From: an uncultured Lacibacter sp.
Lineage (GTDB): Bacteria; Bacteroidota; Bacteroidia; Chitinophagales; Chitinophagaceae
DNA: 5,580 nt
Direction: 5' to 3'
NCBI RefSeq assembly: GCF_946479605.1
Contig: NZ_CAMLGT010000248.1
Span: 1 to 5,580, forward strand
Each line of letters starts with the position of its first letter. The first letter of the stretch is position 1. Positions 5,497 to 5,580 of this stretch are shown here, in pieces. The position numbers were made by a program, and so were the translations under genes. The notes under the pieces are model-generated. The model made no database searches. It saw only the letters and a program-made list of their open reading frames with translations, and had not been told where the DNA came from.

Positions 5497-5564
5497 GTGG
5501 CAGATTTCTCACTCCCTGGGTCCGCTGCTACGCAGCCCCGAGTGTTCGAAATGACGTTTGGCGA
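5497..5564. repeat. Tandem repeat unit 2 (68 bp), containing REP-like element 3
   Basis: This is a near copy of the preceding unit, differing by two one-base length changes and a few substitutions. AGATTTCTC (5502-5510) and TCGAAATGACG (5546-5556) flank a long imperfect hairpin. The stems are ATTTC/GAAAT (5504-5508 with 5548-5552), CACTC/GAGTG (5510-5514 with 5540-5544), GGG/CCC (5518-5520 with 5537-5539) and GCTGC/GCAGC (5524-5528 with 5532-5536), with loop TAC. The bulges fall mainly on the left arm. Confidence 0.85.
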
Positions 5565-5580
5565 GTGGCAGATTTCTCAC
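5565..5580. repeat. Start of a third tandem repeat unit, cut by the window edge
   Basis: GTGGCAGATTTCTCAC matches the first 16 bases of the two preceding units exactly. The array therefore continues to the right of the window, and its total copy number cannot be seen here. Confidence 0.85.

Noticed and set aside
5431..5580. Regular repeats at the right edge as a CRISPR array
   Set aside because: The whole 66/68-bp unit is repeated head to tail with no unique spacers, and each unit is internally palindromic over most of its length.

Overview
The window looks like part of an exopolysaccharide or O-antigen type locus from a Bacteroidota genome. Chitinophagaceae or a close relative is my best guess. 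This rests on four things: the protein sequences, the lack of clear Shine-Dalgarno sites before most starts, a Wzc-type kinase whose tail is a Gly-Tyr repeat, and intergenic repeats of a style I associate with this phylum. The family-level guess is inference, not something the sequence proves.

Layout, all genes on the + strand: (1) positions 2-847 hold the 3' part of a polysaccharide co-polymerase / tyrosine autokinase (Wzc-like). It enters from the left edge and ends in a tyrosine-rich GY tail. (2) 848-987 is intergenic DNA with a GGAATTTGG-type repeat and a short direct repeat. (3) 988-2763 is a glutamine-dependent asparagine synthetase homologue (AsnB family). (4) 2764-2863 is a gap with a small GC-rich hairpin. 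(5) 2864-3973 is a GT4 glycosyltransferase, overlapped by one base by (6) 3973-4977, a Gfo/Idh/MocA NAD(P)-dependent sugar dehydrogenase. The kinase controls chain length and export. The dehydrogenase, amidotransferase and glycosyltransferase are plausible makers and assemblers of a modified (amidated or amino/uronic) sugar. The other sugar-pathway enzymes, the flippase and the polymerase are not in this window.

The region from 4978 to the right edge is different in kind. It carries a small GIY-YIG nuclease gene (5117-5416, GTG start) embedded in a cluster of palindromic, REP-like elements. Three elements (5032-5085, 5436-5488, 5502-5556) share two constant boxes, AGATTTCTC on the left and TCGANATGACG on the right, at nearly constant spacing (53-55 bp overall). 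The DNA between the boxes differs between the first and the other two, yet it folds into a hairpin in each case. Extra inverted copies of the AGATTTCTC box lie at 4994 and 5092, so the nuclease gene is bracketed by inverted boxes. The last two elements belong to a 66/68-bp tandem array that runs out of the window.

This nuclease-plus-palindrome arrangement is the most interesting thing here. It resembles in outline the REP/RAYT pairing of other bacteria, but with a GIY-YIG enzyme in place of a Y1 transposase. That functional link is a hypothesis from proximity and structure. I saw no tRNA, rRNA, CRISPR array or transposase gene.
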